Positions 1-9,896 of a stretch of 26,860 nucleotides of DNA are shown piece by piece. The position numbers and the translations under genes were made by a program. The notes below the pieces were generated by a model. It was not told the DNA's origin. It was given only the letters and a program-made list of their open reading frames with translations, and ran no database searches. The stretch lies in NCBI GenBank assembly GCA_027578815.1, contig JANBTH010000204.1:1-26860 (forward strand), read 5' to 3'. This DNA is from Coemansia sp. RSA 1804 (Eukaryota; Kickxellomycota; Kickxellomycetes; Kickxellales; Kickxellaceae). How positions within the stretch are numbered: position 1 is the first letter of the stretch; each line of letters begins with the position of its first letter.

Positions 1-1722
1 CCGTGCCTCCTTCTGAAGGCTGCTGATGGCAGCGAATGTGAGCCGATCTCGCTGGAGACGGCGGAAATCCGCGGCACGCAGGTTCTGCGACCCATGGCGC
101 GGTGGCAGCGCGCGCGAATGCTTATGCTCGGATACCTGACGCCAACACAGCGCCAGCAGGTGGCAGCGCACGGCGCACATGCGCTGGGGTCCGCCCAATC
201 GCGCGCATTCGACATCTTTGGCATCCGCATCGGCGCAGAGCTGGCTCGAGTCGATGCACATGTGCTCCGGCAGCCGCAGCTGCTAATGAAGAAGAAGAAG
301 AAGGATGGCGGCGATTACGCTAGTGTTGTGTGCAACGAGCCGCCACGTGACAGCGGCAAATGGGAGCTTGCCTCACGGTGCGCGGTGGATGCGCGCGCGC
401 TGACGTCGTGGTCTATCGTGGTGCTCGGATGCAGTAAGCTGACGATGCCGCCGCCGCTTGTGCAGGCGTTTACCATGCAGCTGGTGCGCGCCTGCTGCGA
501 TCTTGGAATGGATGTGCGCAACACGCAGCCGCCCGTCACATATGCGATGATATCGCGCGCTGGTGGTATCGAGCAAGCGCTGGCCGAATCCGTTACTTCC
601 GCTGCTGCTGCTTCGTCTACTTCTTCGGCGCAGCTGGTTGTGTGTGTGCTGCCATCCCGCAGCGTGCGCATCTACGGTGAGCTCAAGCGCGTTGCGCTGA
701 CTGTGCTCGGCGTGCAGACGCAATGCGTGGTCGCTGAGCATGTGCGCGCGCACAGTCCGCGGCTCATGGCGATGGTTGCGCTGAAAATCAACGTCAAGCT
801 CGGCGGCGCCACGGCTGAGCTTGCAAAGTGTGACGGTCCCGACGGTCTGAATGGTCCCGGCGGTCTGGGCGATGACGGCGCAACGCTGGTGATAGCGGCC
901 GATGTCTGCCATACCACCGAGACGCAGCGCATGTCGGTAGCGGCGGTGGTTGGTTCCGTTGACATGCAGGCGCGGCGGTTCCAGGGAATCGTGGTGCAGC
1001 ATCCGGTGCGCATGGAGCTGATTGAGAACTTTGATGTGCTTGTGCGGCAGTGCGTGCGACTGTTCTACAAGGCTACCGGTCTCAAGCCGCGTCGCATTCT
1101 GTACTACCGCGACGGTGTCAGCGACTCGCAGTTACGCGCAGTCAAGGATCTGGAGGTGCGCGCGATCTACCGCGGCTGCCGGCTGATCGACCCCGATTAC
1201 CGGCCAGCCGTCACCGTAGTTCTGGCGCGCAAGCGGCACAGCACGCGCTTTGTCGCTGAGGCGAAAAATGACGGCGCTGTTGAGATCACCGAGTTTGCTA
1301 ACTGTCTGGCCGGGACCGTGGTCTCCCACACGGTTTGCAGTCCGGTGGTCTTGAGCTTCTATCTGGCCGCACATCAGCCAGACCTCGGCGTCACGCGTCC
1401 CACGTGCTACCTTGTTCTTCACGACGACTCTGCGTTTGCGCCACATGTGCTTCGTACGCTAACCTACAATCTGTGCTACACCTACCCGATCGTCTGCCGC
1501 TCGGCCACGATGCCTGCATGCCTGTACTATGCGCACCGCTTGTCGGGAAAGGGCAGACTGCAGCTCAGCTCCCGATTCAATGAACTCTCCTACTTTCACA
1601 CAAAGACGCAGTCTTCTACCGCTACAAGCAAAAGCAGCAAATCCAGAAACAGCCCCAGCCTTCCACCGCCGCATCTAGTGCCTGTGCACAAGAATATCCA
1701 GGATTCCATGTACTTTATGTAA
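1..1722 (+). CDS. AGO: Argonaute, C-terminal part (MID and PIWI domains), 5' end outside window
   Basis: Guide-RNA-binding slicer of RNA interference. The frame is open from base 1, so the N-terminal and PAZ domains lie upstream and the ATG at 94 is probably internal. Counting from that Met, the MID pocket for the guide 5' phosphate is intact: Y194 and K198 in YGELK, Q210 in TQC, and K231/K235 in LKINVKLGG. The PIWI RNase-H-like site is complete: D270 in ADVCHT, E308 (glutamate finger) in MELIENF, D340 in YYRDGVSD and H481 in YYAHR. The C-terminus ends in the family-typical MYF motif. The first Asp motif is DVCHT instead of the usual DVTHP. A run of five lysines (about residue 66) and a Ser/Thr-rich stretch before the C-terminus look like variable loops. 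Family alignment is from memory; identity is very secure and catalytic competence is inferred from the residues. GC-rich coding contrasts with the next gene. Confidence 0.95.
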   Translation, partial: PCLLLKAADGSECEPISLETAEIRGTQVLRPMARWQRARMLMLGYLTPTQRQQVAAHGAHALGSAQSRAFDIFGIRIGAELARVDAHVLRQPQLLMKKKKKDGGDYASVVCNEPPRDSGKWELASRCAVDARALTSWSIVVLGCSKLTMPPPLVQAFTMQLVRACCDLGMDVRNTQPPVTYAMISRAGGIEQALAESVTSAAAASSTSSAQLVVCVLPSRSVRIYGELKRVALTVLGVQTQCVVAEHVRAHSPRLMAMVALKINVKLGGATAELAKCDGPDGLNGPGGLGDDGATLVIAADVCHTTETQRMSVAAVVGSVDMQARRFQGIVVQHPVRMELIENFDVLVRQCVRLFYKATGLKPRRILYYRDGVSDSQLRAVKDLEVRAIYRGCRLIDPDYRPAVTVVLARKRHSTRFVAEAKNDGAVEITEFANCLAGTVVSHTVCSPVVLSFYLAAHQPDLGVTRPTCYLVLHDDSAFAPHVLRTLTYNLCYTYPIVCRSATMPACLYYAHRLSGKGRLQLSSRFNELSYFHTKTQSSTATSKSSKSRNSPSLPPPHLVPVHKNIQDSMYFM

Positions 1723-2201
1723 AGTTCTTTTTTTCCAACTATCTCTTTTGCTTGTTCTTCCTCCCCCTCTTTCCTATTTCTTTGTTTATAGCCACACATC
1801 TTATATAAGTTCTCTTTCTATCTTTTTAAAATGGGAATTCCTTTCTTTATGCTCTTTGAGGAAAAACATATTTGTGTGTCCTATTTTCTTGATCTGTTAA
1901 GTTGTGTATAAAGAAAACTTGGAGTCTCGCGTTGGTTGTCCGCCAAGTATATTAAAGTTCATTTACATAAATACAGCGTCCGTTGTTTCCTCCTGCCAAG
2001 TGTATATAAACCTATTTATTTTCCTTGCATGTATTTTCTTTTTTTCTCTTGGTTTTATATTATTTTTTCTTTTTTGGCTTGTCTTCAACGGCTAGATTTC
2101 TTTTTATACACGACAGACCAAATATCTTTTTTCTCTGCTCTTTTCAAGATCTACCGCCAATTTACGCTGCTATCTCCAGCCCCAGAATCCGTGTTTGCTC
2201 C
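1723..2201. other. Intergenic: Argonaute 3' flank and ABC transporter promoter
   Basis: AT-rich, strongly pyrimidine-biased on the plus strand between about 2030 and 2160. It holds the TATA-like box listed separately. Short ORFs here are low-complexity Phe/Leu translations of T-rich DNA and I do not regard them as genes. Confidence 0.6.
2003..2010 (+). promoter_or_regulatory. TATA-like box of the ABCC transporter gene
   Basis: TATATAAA, followed by a pyrimidine-rich leader. A start site about 30 nt downstream would make the ATG at 2202 the first ATG of the transcript, because the ATG at 2025 lies too close to the box. This supports 2202 as the translation start. Confidence 0.45.
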
Positions 2202-5200
2202 ATGCTGCCTCCGGTTATTCAGTCGCCAAAGACTGCTGTCTTAGCGGCTGTATTTGGCTCTGTGTCGGTGTACAGCTTTTACAGGCTGTATTACCACCAT
2301 CTTTTACCCGTTGTTTCAGATGACAAAATGCCAGCGCTCTGTGGCTCAGAATCCAACTGGGATGTGTCCCTAGGCAACGACTGCTTCCGCACTGGGTTTC
2401 TGTGGCCAGCGGTTCTCTTGCTCTTTGGAGGAATATCTGCGCTTTCCTTCTGCCTGTGTCTGGTTTTGCCAACCAGAAATGGTGATAACGATGGGTTTGC
2501 CACCGATGGCAGTTCTCCCTTTTCTCGTCTATCGGTTGGCAGAATCCTTGTTCCTGTACATCGTCCCCTTGGCCAGACTATTATTGTTGATAACAGATTG
2601 CGCGTTGGAACATGCACTGTTCTTCTGCTTGCTGTTCAGACCGTGCTATATTACATGTGGAGAGTCAGCTCAACAGCTACTGAAGAGAACGGCGCCAAGG
2701 ATTATCTGTTTTCTGGTGCAATGGCTAGTCTTTCAGCAATCGTTCTGCTTTTGTCAACTGCCTGCTTGGTTGCTCTTTGGCGCAGCAACCGTTTAATGTA
2801 TTCTGACATTTCCCCTCTGTTCTTCCAGCCGCTGTTAGCTTACAGCTTATCTTTGGATTGTGTGAAGTGTACTTTTCCTTTTTCACAGACAAGAAAGCCC
2901 ACGTTCCTATTATTGGAATCAATGCCTCTGCTCGTTCCAACTTCCTAGTTTTGACGACTGCTCTTAATCTGAGTATCACATTCCTGTTTTTCTTTGTGCA
3001 ACATGGTCCTATCTTTTATCGTCCTATTGACAATGCACAGAGTACTAGCTCTCAGCAGGGTACTTCAGCATATGCAACACTGACAGAGTCGGATAATGAT
3101 GATATCTCTGATAGCAATGATGACTTCACTCCTCTTTCGCATGGAAATGACCAAAAGCCAAGTAAACTTATTACCTCACCAGAGCATAACTGCTCGTGGT
3201 ATGATACGCTGACATTCTCATGGACAAGTGAGCTGCTTATGAGAGGCACCAAGACCACAGTTGACTATTCTGATCTATACAATCTGAGACCGGAAGATAC
3301 GCCACTGAGTCATTGGAACCGGTACCTCCGTTACCGCAGACCAGGTCGCTCACTGATTACCACTCTTCTATTCACATACTGGCCCCAATTGTGTCTTCAT
3401 TTTACACTAACATTTATGTACTGTCTGACTGAATTTGCAAACCCCTTTTTCCTTCAACGGATCCTCCGTTTCATTGAACTGTCATCAGTGCATGGGTTAT
3501 CGTCTATTGAAAACACGCGTAGCAAGTATCTTGATGTTTTGGGGTTGCTTGTTTTCACTCTGCTCCACACCTTGCTTTTTAACCAGTATTTGTGGCTGGC
3601 ACGTCGGCTTACCATTTGGATGAAGGGTCTGTTTGTTGCTGAGCTGACGGCTAAGACACTGTGCCGCAGTGGAAAGGGCACCTTCGATGATGACAAAAAG
3701 AAAAAGAAGGATAAGAATAATAAAAATTCAGGAAGCAAGGATGATGATGATACAAAGGAAGATTCGGCTGATAGCAGTGGCAAGGTCATGAATCTTCTGA
3801 CAGCTGATTTCAATGAAATTATACACGCGAGCTTCTATATTTTTGACATATATGATCTGGTCATAAAACTCATAATAGGAATATGGTACATGTACAGCCT
3901 AATCGGTGTCTCATCGCTTGTTGGTATAGCAGTCACTATACTCTACATTCCATTATCAAAGGCTATACTTACTAGGTACAAAAAAATAACAGCACAACAG
4001 AGTGCTGCAGGAGACAAGCGAATCACCGCAATTACCGAAGTGATTCATGGTATAAAGGCAATAAAGCTGTTTGGATGGGAGTCGCGGTTTATAGCAAAAG
4101 TGGATGAGCGTCGTGAGCAGCAACTCTCATACATGTGGAAGAAGTTTCTTTGGTCTACCGCCCTTAGTGCAAGTGCAAACCTGAATCCTATTATTATCTT
4201 GGTGATTATGCTTACATCATATGTTGTTGTTTTTGGTAACACTCTAGATGCAGGCACAGCATTTACCTCAATTATAATTTTCCAGATGGTTCGTAGTGCT
4301 GTGACTAGTCTGCCAAGCTCTATTGGATATGTTGTTGGTGCATATGTGGCTCTCATGCGTGTTGATTCATACTTGGGACAGTCTCAGATTCAGGATCTTG
4401 AAAAACGCACACCTGCGCAAGGATTAAGCAGTGAGTTGGGTTTTGATTGTGCCGATTTAGAATGGAACGTGTCAGAGAGCAGCACAGACAATGCAGAGGT
4501 TGCCGATTCCAGCACTTCAGATATGTCCAGAAGCACAAATAATAATGCTAACAGTCAGACGACAGAAAACACACCACTGCTTGCTGCAACAACCTCTGGC
4601 GCACAGTCCTCATTATCCGTAAGATCATCAGCTACCCATATTGCCAACCAAGAAGAGATCATGAGGTTTTCATTGAAAGATATTGATGTTCGATTCCCAC
4701 TTGGCCAATTTTCTATTGTTGCTGGGCCGACAGGCAGTGGAAAGTCATCGCTCTTGTCGGCACTCGTTGGTGAGATGACTCTGGTTCGTGGCAGTGTTTT
4801 ACTTCCAACCATTAGTCCTCATGCACTAGCTGAAACACTTCCAAATTACAGAGACATTATCAAGCTCTCTCGTGAGGGTGCAACAATTCATGATATTGCC
4901 TATGTTGCACAGGAGGCATGGCTGCGTAATGCCACAATTCGTGAAAACATTCTGTTTGGTGAACCCTATGATCTTGAAAGATATGAAGAAGTGTTGCGTA
5001 TTTGCGCACTAAAACCTGATCTGCGTATTCTAGCTGCCGGCGACATGTCAGAGGTTGGCGAACGTGGTATCGCATTATCTGGCGGACAAAAGCAGCGTGT
5101 GGCATTGGCGCGTGCTGTGTACTCTAGCCGACGTATCCTTCTCATTGATGACTGTCTATCGGCTGTTGATGCGCATACAGCAAAACACATTCTTGCTGAG

Positions 5201-7582
5201 TGTTTAGCAGGAAAATCGAGAATAATGCAAGGGCGTACGCGTGTTCTGGTCACTCACCACGTTGCAATGTGCCTTCCATATGCCCAGTACATGGTAATGA
5301 TAAACGGTGGAAGGATTACACTAAAGGGCACACCGAATGATCTCAGAAACAGCAATTCCTTATCATCAGCATTGATTGAAAGCCTGGACAACAAGAACAA
5401 CGAATCTACAGCTAAACAGAATAACAACAACAAAAAGAATACAGCATCTGTCAATGACAGGAAATCTGAGGATGAGTACAACAAGGAGCACCTACAGAAG
5501 CTTGCAGTCAAACAAGGAATTGATCCCAATGCTGATCTTTCTATGCTCCAAGGTATTCTAATCAAGGATGAGGAGCGTGAGATTGGATATGTCAAGTTTG
5601 AGGTGTGGAAAACGTTTATGAAAACATGTGGTAGCTATATGTTCTGGGCATGGCTTATTATGATTCTTCTTGCAAGCGAGGCAATAACCGGATTGAGAAG
5701 CTACTGGATCAAGATGTGGGTGGAATCAACAAGTAACCCTGCCCCTGGACTAAATGCTCTAAGTGGAATGTCCTTTGCTTTAAACTCGGAAAATAGCTTA
5801 CACTATTCCACTGGTACTTTGTCATGGCCTTCATTATATGGATCTTATATTCCCAGCTCACAAGGAGAAAATATTGTAATGTCTAGTCATCACTCATCCA
5901 TGTACTGGCTTGGAATCTACACACTGTTTGGTTTTGTAAATGTAGCTTGTTCTGTCCTTTTATGGTACTCTATGTTTATAGGTAGAGTAACATTGGCAAG
6001 AGACATGCACAAGTTGCTTATTCGCAAGATTGTACATGCTATGCCTAAATTCCATGATACAACCACAGCTGGTCGTATTATCAACCGCTTTTCACGAGAT
6101 ATGGCAGTTATTGATGATGGAGCACTAGATGACATTGGTTATTGGTTTGCCAGAATTATAAGCGTATTGGCAATATACTTTATTGTCACGGCTGTGATCC
6201 CAGCATTCGCTATAGCTGCAATTGTAATTACAAGCATATTTGCAGTTATTACATTATATTACCTCAACACAACCCGCGAGCTCAAGCGTTTAGAAGCCAA
6301 CAGCATGTCTGCTCTTCTGTCATTGTTTGGTGAAATTATTCAGGGTGCAACGACTATTCGTTCATTTGGTGCCAAGCACTACTACATTAAAGAAGCTATC
6401 AATCGCATCAACTCACATAACCGGCCGTTCTACGTTGTGTGGTCATCAAACAGGTGGCTGCTTGTTCGCATTAATGCTGCCAGTTCACTGGTTGCTGTCT
6501 CAGCTGCTACTTTTATCCTGTCTAATTTGGATCGTATTGATGCTGGGATGGCTGGTTTCCTACTCACATATGCACTGACATTTGCAGATGAAATGCTTTG
6601 GGTGATTCGAGACTACAGCGACAATGAGATGAACATGACTTCGATTGAGCGTATCATGCAGTATACCAGAACCGAGCAAGAAGCATCTAATGAGTCAGAT
6701 TCACAAAACAAACCACCGGCTACTTGGCCCAATAAGGGTGATTTGCAGATTGACAACTTGGCCGTGGAGTATGTGCCTGGTGTGTCTGTTTTACATGACA
6801 TTTCATTTTCTGTTGGGCACGGCGAAAAGGTTGGTGTTGTTGGTCGCACGGGTGCTGGTAAGAGCACGATTTCCTTGGCGTTGCTACGATTCTTAGAAGC
6901 AAGCAAGGGACAGATTGTTCTGGATGGTGTTGATATCTCAAAGATTGGCTTGGAGGATCTTCGTCGTAATGTGTCAATTATTCCACAGGATCCAGTTTTG
7001 TTCAACGGTACAATCCGGTTTAACCTGGATCCGTTTGACGAGCATCCAGATGAGCTGCTGTGGGAAGCCCTGCGCCGCACTCATCTGGTAAGAGAGACTG
7101 AAAGTCAAGTGAACAGCACAGCATCTAGCACTGCCAATGCCAACAACACAGAAAACAAGGATGTGGTGGCCCTTGAGCGCATGGCTGGAATATTCACCAC
7201 TTTGGATGCTGAAATCAAGGAGAATGGGAACAACTTGTCTGCTGGTCAGCGTCAGCTAGTAGCGCTTGCTAGAGCACTTATTAGAAGGTCCAAGCTGATT
7301 ATCATGGATGAAGCAACAGCGTCTGTTGACTTTGACACGGACAGACGTATTCAGAACACAATTCAAGGACCAGAGTTTGCCAACTCCACACTGCTCTGCA
7401 TTGCCCATCGTCTGCGCACAGTCCTTGACTGCGACAAGGTGCTTGTTCTGGATAACGGCAGAGTTGCAGAGTATGACACGCCTCACAATCTCCTTCAGAT
7501 CAAGAATGGAATATTCAGAAGCATGTGTAAAGAGGCTGGCGAGTACAAACGCATGATAAAGGCGGAAGATTCTAAAAACTAA
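2202..7582 (+). CDS. Full-length ABCC (MRP-type) transporter with N-terminal TMD0; two exons (2202-2790, 2829-7582)
   Basis: ATP-driven exporter, predicted 1780 aa after removal of a 38-nt intron. Order: TMD0 (about residues 1-280), TMD1 (about 370-730), NBD1 (about 810-1010), TMD2 (about 1115-1470), NBD2 (about 1500-1775). NBD1 has Walker A GPTGSGKSS (K835), signature LSGGQ (from L946) and Walker B ILLIDD (D970, D971). Asp replaces the catalytic Glu, as is usual in ABCC proteins. NBD2 is canonical: GRTGAGKS (K1541), LSAGQ (L1666), IIMDE (E1691), switch His 1723. NBD1 carries an insert between Walker A and the Q-loop, which I associate with the fungal Ybt1/Vmr1-like vacuolar group; the substrate is unknown. 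A Lys/Asp-rich insert (about 3690-3780) interrupts TMD1 and an Asn/Ser/Thr-rich insert (about 7100-7160) lies in NBD2. The start at 2202 is the first ATG after the TATA box. A downstream ATG at 2328 (MPALCGSE) also resembles an MRP N-terminus and would remove one hydrophobic segment. Confidence 0.9.
2791..2828 (+). other. Predicted 38-nt spliceosomal intron in the ABCC gene
   Basis: Begins GTTTAATG, has CTGAC (a branch-point-like site) about 20 nt before the end, a pyrimidine tract, and ends TTCCAG. Removing it joins exon 1 (frame ending ALWRSN) to the long downstream frame (continuing AVSLQLIFGLCEVYF) through a CCC proline codon, giving an uninterrupted hydrophobic TMD0. The 5' site is not the common fungal GTAAGT/GTATGT. 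A sequencing or true frameshift is the alternative. Confidence 0.65.
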
Positions 7583-7810
7583 AACTTTTGGTAGTTTGTT
7601 GTTGTAGCTGTGGTTAGCAAATAAATACTTCGAAAGAAACAAAAGAAAAACAAATTTACACATTTACAGTGCAAGAAAAGAAAACAACAAAATGCAAACT
7701 ATCTTTTTCCATCTACGCTGTTGCGATATAAAGAAAGTATTATTGAATATATTGTTTACAATATGCGTGGTAGAAACAGAAAATACCAAATAGATAGTAT
7801 GTGCTGCATT
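7583..7810. other. Convergent 3' intergenic region
   Basis: Short AT-rich space between the ABC transporter and the minus-strand acyltransferase. It holds a plus-strand AATAAA (7620-7625). I looked on the minus strand for the missing second half of the acyltransferase and found no recognisable coding sequence. Confidence 0.6.
7620..7625 (+). terminator. Polyadenylation signal AATAAA
   Basis: Canonical hexamer 38 nt after the ABCC stop codon; a likely 3'-end signal for that mRNA. Confidence 0.45.
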
Positions 7811-8392
7811 CTATGACAATGGCTGCTCTGTACTTGCGTTGGCCTGCGGTTGCTGCATCTGATTGAGTATTTCCATCCAACGCTCCATGAAAAGCGTAAA
7901 GCCATAGCCATCAACAAAGCAGTGGGCAATATTAGCGTACACCAGTATACCAGTGTTATCTTTGAGTCGGAGGACGTGGAAGTATGCCGGATTTTGGTCT
8001 ACAACAGATAGTCTCGGGTACGTCAGAATCCTGTTTTCGCCTCGCGGGTCAGCGGAAAGTTTGTGGATGTTGAAGCCTGCCTTGCACAGAGACAAGTAAT
8101 CCAAATCGCTAGAGGTGTCAGCGTAGACCGGCATGTTGAGGGCTTCGCTATTTACGTCTACGTACACACGACGGTGCGCATCGGCTTGTATGTAGCCAAC
8201 AAAAATGGGGAACTCTTGCAGAGTCGTGTAGAAGGCGGTTTCCAGTATTTTGGGCGACATGAGTTTATTCAATGATCTGCCTACGGTGTTCGCATACCAG
8301 TATCCCACATCGATGTTGCGGACTGAATCAGGCGCAGCGTAGCCGTTGAGATAGACAATCTGGGAGCTAATGTTGTGAACAAGTGAATCCAT
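7811..8392 (-). CDS. HxxxDG acyltransferase, N-terminal half only (truncated gene or single-domain form)
   Basis: 193 aa with the acyl-CoA-dependent transferase motif HCFVDG (catalytic H157, D161, G162) in a context typical of the family (NIAHCFVDGYGFTLFMERW) and an upstream block FPIFVGYIQ. It resembles the transferase family (BAHD-like) found in Kickxellales-type fungi. Family members are about 430-500 aa with two similar domains and a DFGWG-like motif in the second. Here the frame stops about 30 residues after HxxxDG, and the following 200 bp do not code for the rest. The active site of this fold lies between both halves, so the protein is probably inactive alone, a relic, or needs a partner. 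A TATAAA-like element sits only about 15-20 nt upstream of the ATG, too close for the usual spacing, so the 5' end may be altered too. Confidence 0.7.
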   Translation of the reverse strand: MDSLVHNISSQIVYLNGYAAPDSVRNIDVGYWYANTVGRSLNKLMSPKILETAFYTTLQEFPIFVGYIQADAHRRVYVDVNSEALNMPVYADTSSDLDYLSLCKAGFNIHKLSADPRGENRILTYPRLSVVDQNPAYFHVLRLKDNTGILVYANIAHCFVDGYGFTLFMERWMEILNQMQQPQANASTEQPLS

Positions 8393-8700
8393 AATTTTTT
8401 ATTGTTTATAAGTAATGAGTGTGATAACCAAACAAAATGAAAAAGGAGAAATTGGTTTAAAACCCGTCAAAATTAAAATAAAATAGAAAATGAAACCACT
8501 TGCAATTGTAGTACTTTTATAATCTGAAAACGTATGCTTATAAAGCGTTTTTGATTGAGTAGTTGCAATCACGTCGTTGTGCGCGCGTACAGCATAGTCA
8601 ATGTAAAAGTTTATTTTATAACGATAAAAACTATTAAATTTTATAAAAAGAACTTGCGGATGCTTGGCTGTATGTGCAAAGAGTGTTTTTCTTTACACTT
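8393..8700. other. AT-rich intergenic region
   Basis: No ORF, tRNA or repeat recognised. It lies upstream of the minus-strand acyltransferase and downstream of the candidate small membrane protein gene. Confidence 0.5.
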
Positions 8701-9257
8701 TTAGACTGTGCGGTTCATTTTTCCCTTTACAGGATCAGACGCAATAAATATATAAATAATGCAAAGGGCCAACCCTGGAATGCAAAGCAGCAGGCAGTTT
8801 GCAACGATGCGAGAGTTTCCAGAGTTTAATATAACACTAAAATCTATCATTAGCACGGCCATTGCAGCGCTTGCAACCTTGGCTGCGCATCCATTCATTT
8901 ATCCAGAAAATAGCATTTAGGCAATGCATGCCTAGAGCTTTCAGTGTTGAATACGTTCTTGGGCTAAATATGTCATGTAGCCAGGACTAGCTGTTGATAT
9001 TTCTCGGGTGATGATGCACCCCTTTTGCTTAACAATAGCGCCAAAGGTTTTTGGACTCGTAGGTCCCCATGGCTCAACTTTTACTCTAGGAAAAATAAAC
9101 ACGAACAGCCATTATCCTATTCGTTTTTAAAACAATAAGTCGGTTGCTTTTAACATCAGTTTTAGGCACCCTGAACATGCACTGCACATACAATAAAACA
9201 AAATACGGAAAAGCAAACAACAATAAAATGTTGAGCAGGATGAAGAGCAAGAGCCAT
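8701..9257 (-). CDS. Candidate small membrane protein, three exons (9257-9170, 9083-8955, 8882-8701)
   Basis: No family recognised. The last exon (65 codons if started at the ATG at 8898) has two hydrophobic stretches, AAMAVLMIDFSVIL and CLLLCIPGLALCIIYIFIA, and a basic tail. Upstream on the same strand is a protein-like open stretch beginning VKVEPWGPTSPKTFGAIV. Further up, the ATG at 9257 starts MALALHPAQHF followed by a hydrophobic run suggesting a signal peptide or anchor. GT-AG introns at 9169-9084 (ending CCTAGAG) and 8954-8883 (GTATTC to GCGCAG) join all three in one frame, giving 132 aa. The last two exons are better supported than the first. The alternative is only a 65-aa ORF from 8898, or chance. 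Confidence 0.3.
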
Positions 9258-9405
9258 GGAGGAATGATTTAAAGCGCGCTATGGTTTTCTTGCTCCAAAA
9301 AGCAATGTTTGTATGTGTCCATCCTTAGAATTCATCATTACTTTTTTTCATCCACACCTTGTCCGCTTACACACATACACAAAACAACAGAAAAAGCACA
9401 CCGAG

Positions 9406-9795
9406 ATGGTTCCAACGGAGGAAGCGATACTCCACAAGCTGATGCACGACCGGTTCCACACGGCAAAGAGCAGCGGGGAGCGAGCAATTCTGTCGGTGGC
9501 GCTGCAGGCGTTTCTGGAGCTGCAGCGGCGGAGGCAGGAAACAAGCGAGCGAGTGCGGGAGCTGTCGCGGCAGATCCAGAGCAGCGAACGCCAGATGGCG
9601 CTGGTTAGTCAGCGCATCGACAAATGGGCGCGCGGATTGGGCGCCTGTTCCGAAAGCGACATGCGGCTCGTCGCGGTGCTGGGCGACACGCTGGCAGCGC
9701 AGGAGACGCGGCTGCGCAACACGAAGCAGGAGCTGGTGGATGCCGAGCAGAGAATGGTGCATGTTGTGGGACTCTGGGCCACCTCAAGGTTCTAA
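9406..9795 (+). CDS. Small predicted coiled-coil protein, unknown function
   Basis: 129 aa from the ATG in CCGAGATGG. The frame is open upstream to 9313, but that part is AT-rich leader-like sequence. The protein is almost entirely helical: many Gln, Arg and Glu, with heptad-like runs such as LELQRRRQETSERVREL and a second helix LAAQETRLRNTKQELVDAEQ, separated by a short Gly-containing break (ARGLGACSE). No catalytic motif, membrane segment or signal peptide. The size and double-helix form would suit a subunit of a larger complex, but I recognise no family. It is GC-rich, like the hydrolase it converges on about 100 bp away. Confidence 0.65.
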   Translation: MVPTEEAILHKLMHDRFHTAKSSGERAILSVALQAFLELQRRRQETSERVRELSRQIQSSERQMALVSQRIDKWARGLGACSESDMRLVAVLGDTLAAQETRLRNTKQELVDAEQRMVHVVGLWATSRF

Positions 9796-9896
9796 GCAAT
9801 CACACTCGCTTCCTCGCCTCACAGTTAGGTTTTTTTAGATGGCATTTCTGCTTGGCTTGTGCTTTTCTCCATCAACATTATCCCGCACAAATACAC

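Noticed and set aside
373..1002. Minus-strand ORF of 209 codons opposite Argonaute
   Set aside because: Antisense shadow of a conserved MID/PIWI coding region; His/Arg-rich without family features.
2425..2796. Plus-strand ORF of 123 codons with hydrophobic stretches
   Set aside because: Out-of-frame reading of the TMD0 exon. The other frame joins the transporter via the 38-nt intron and has the MRP-like N-terminal Cys/Asn motif.
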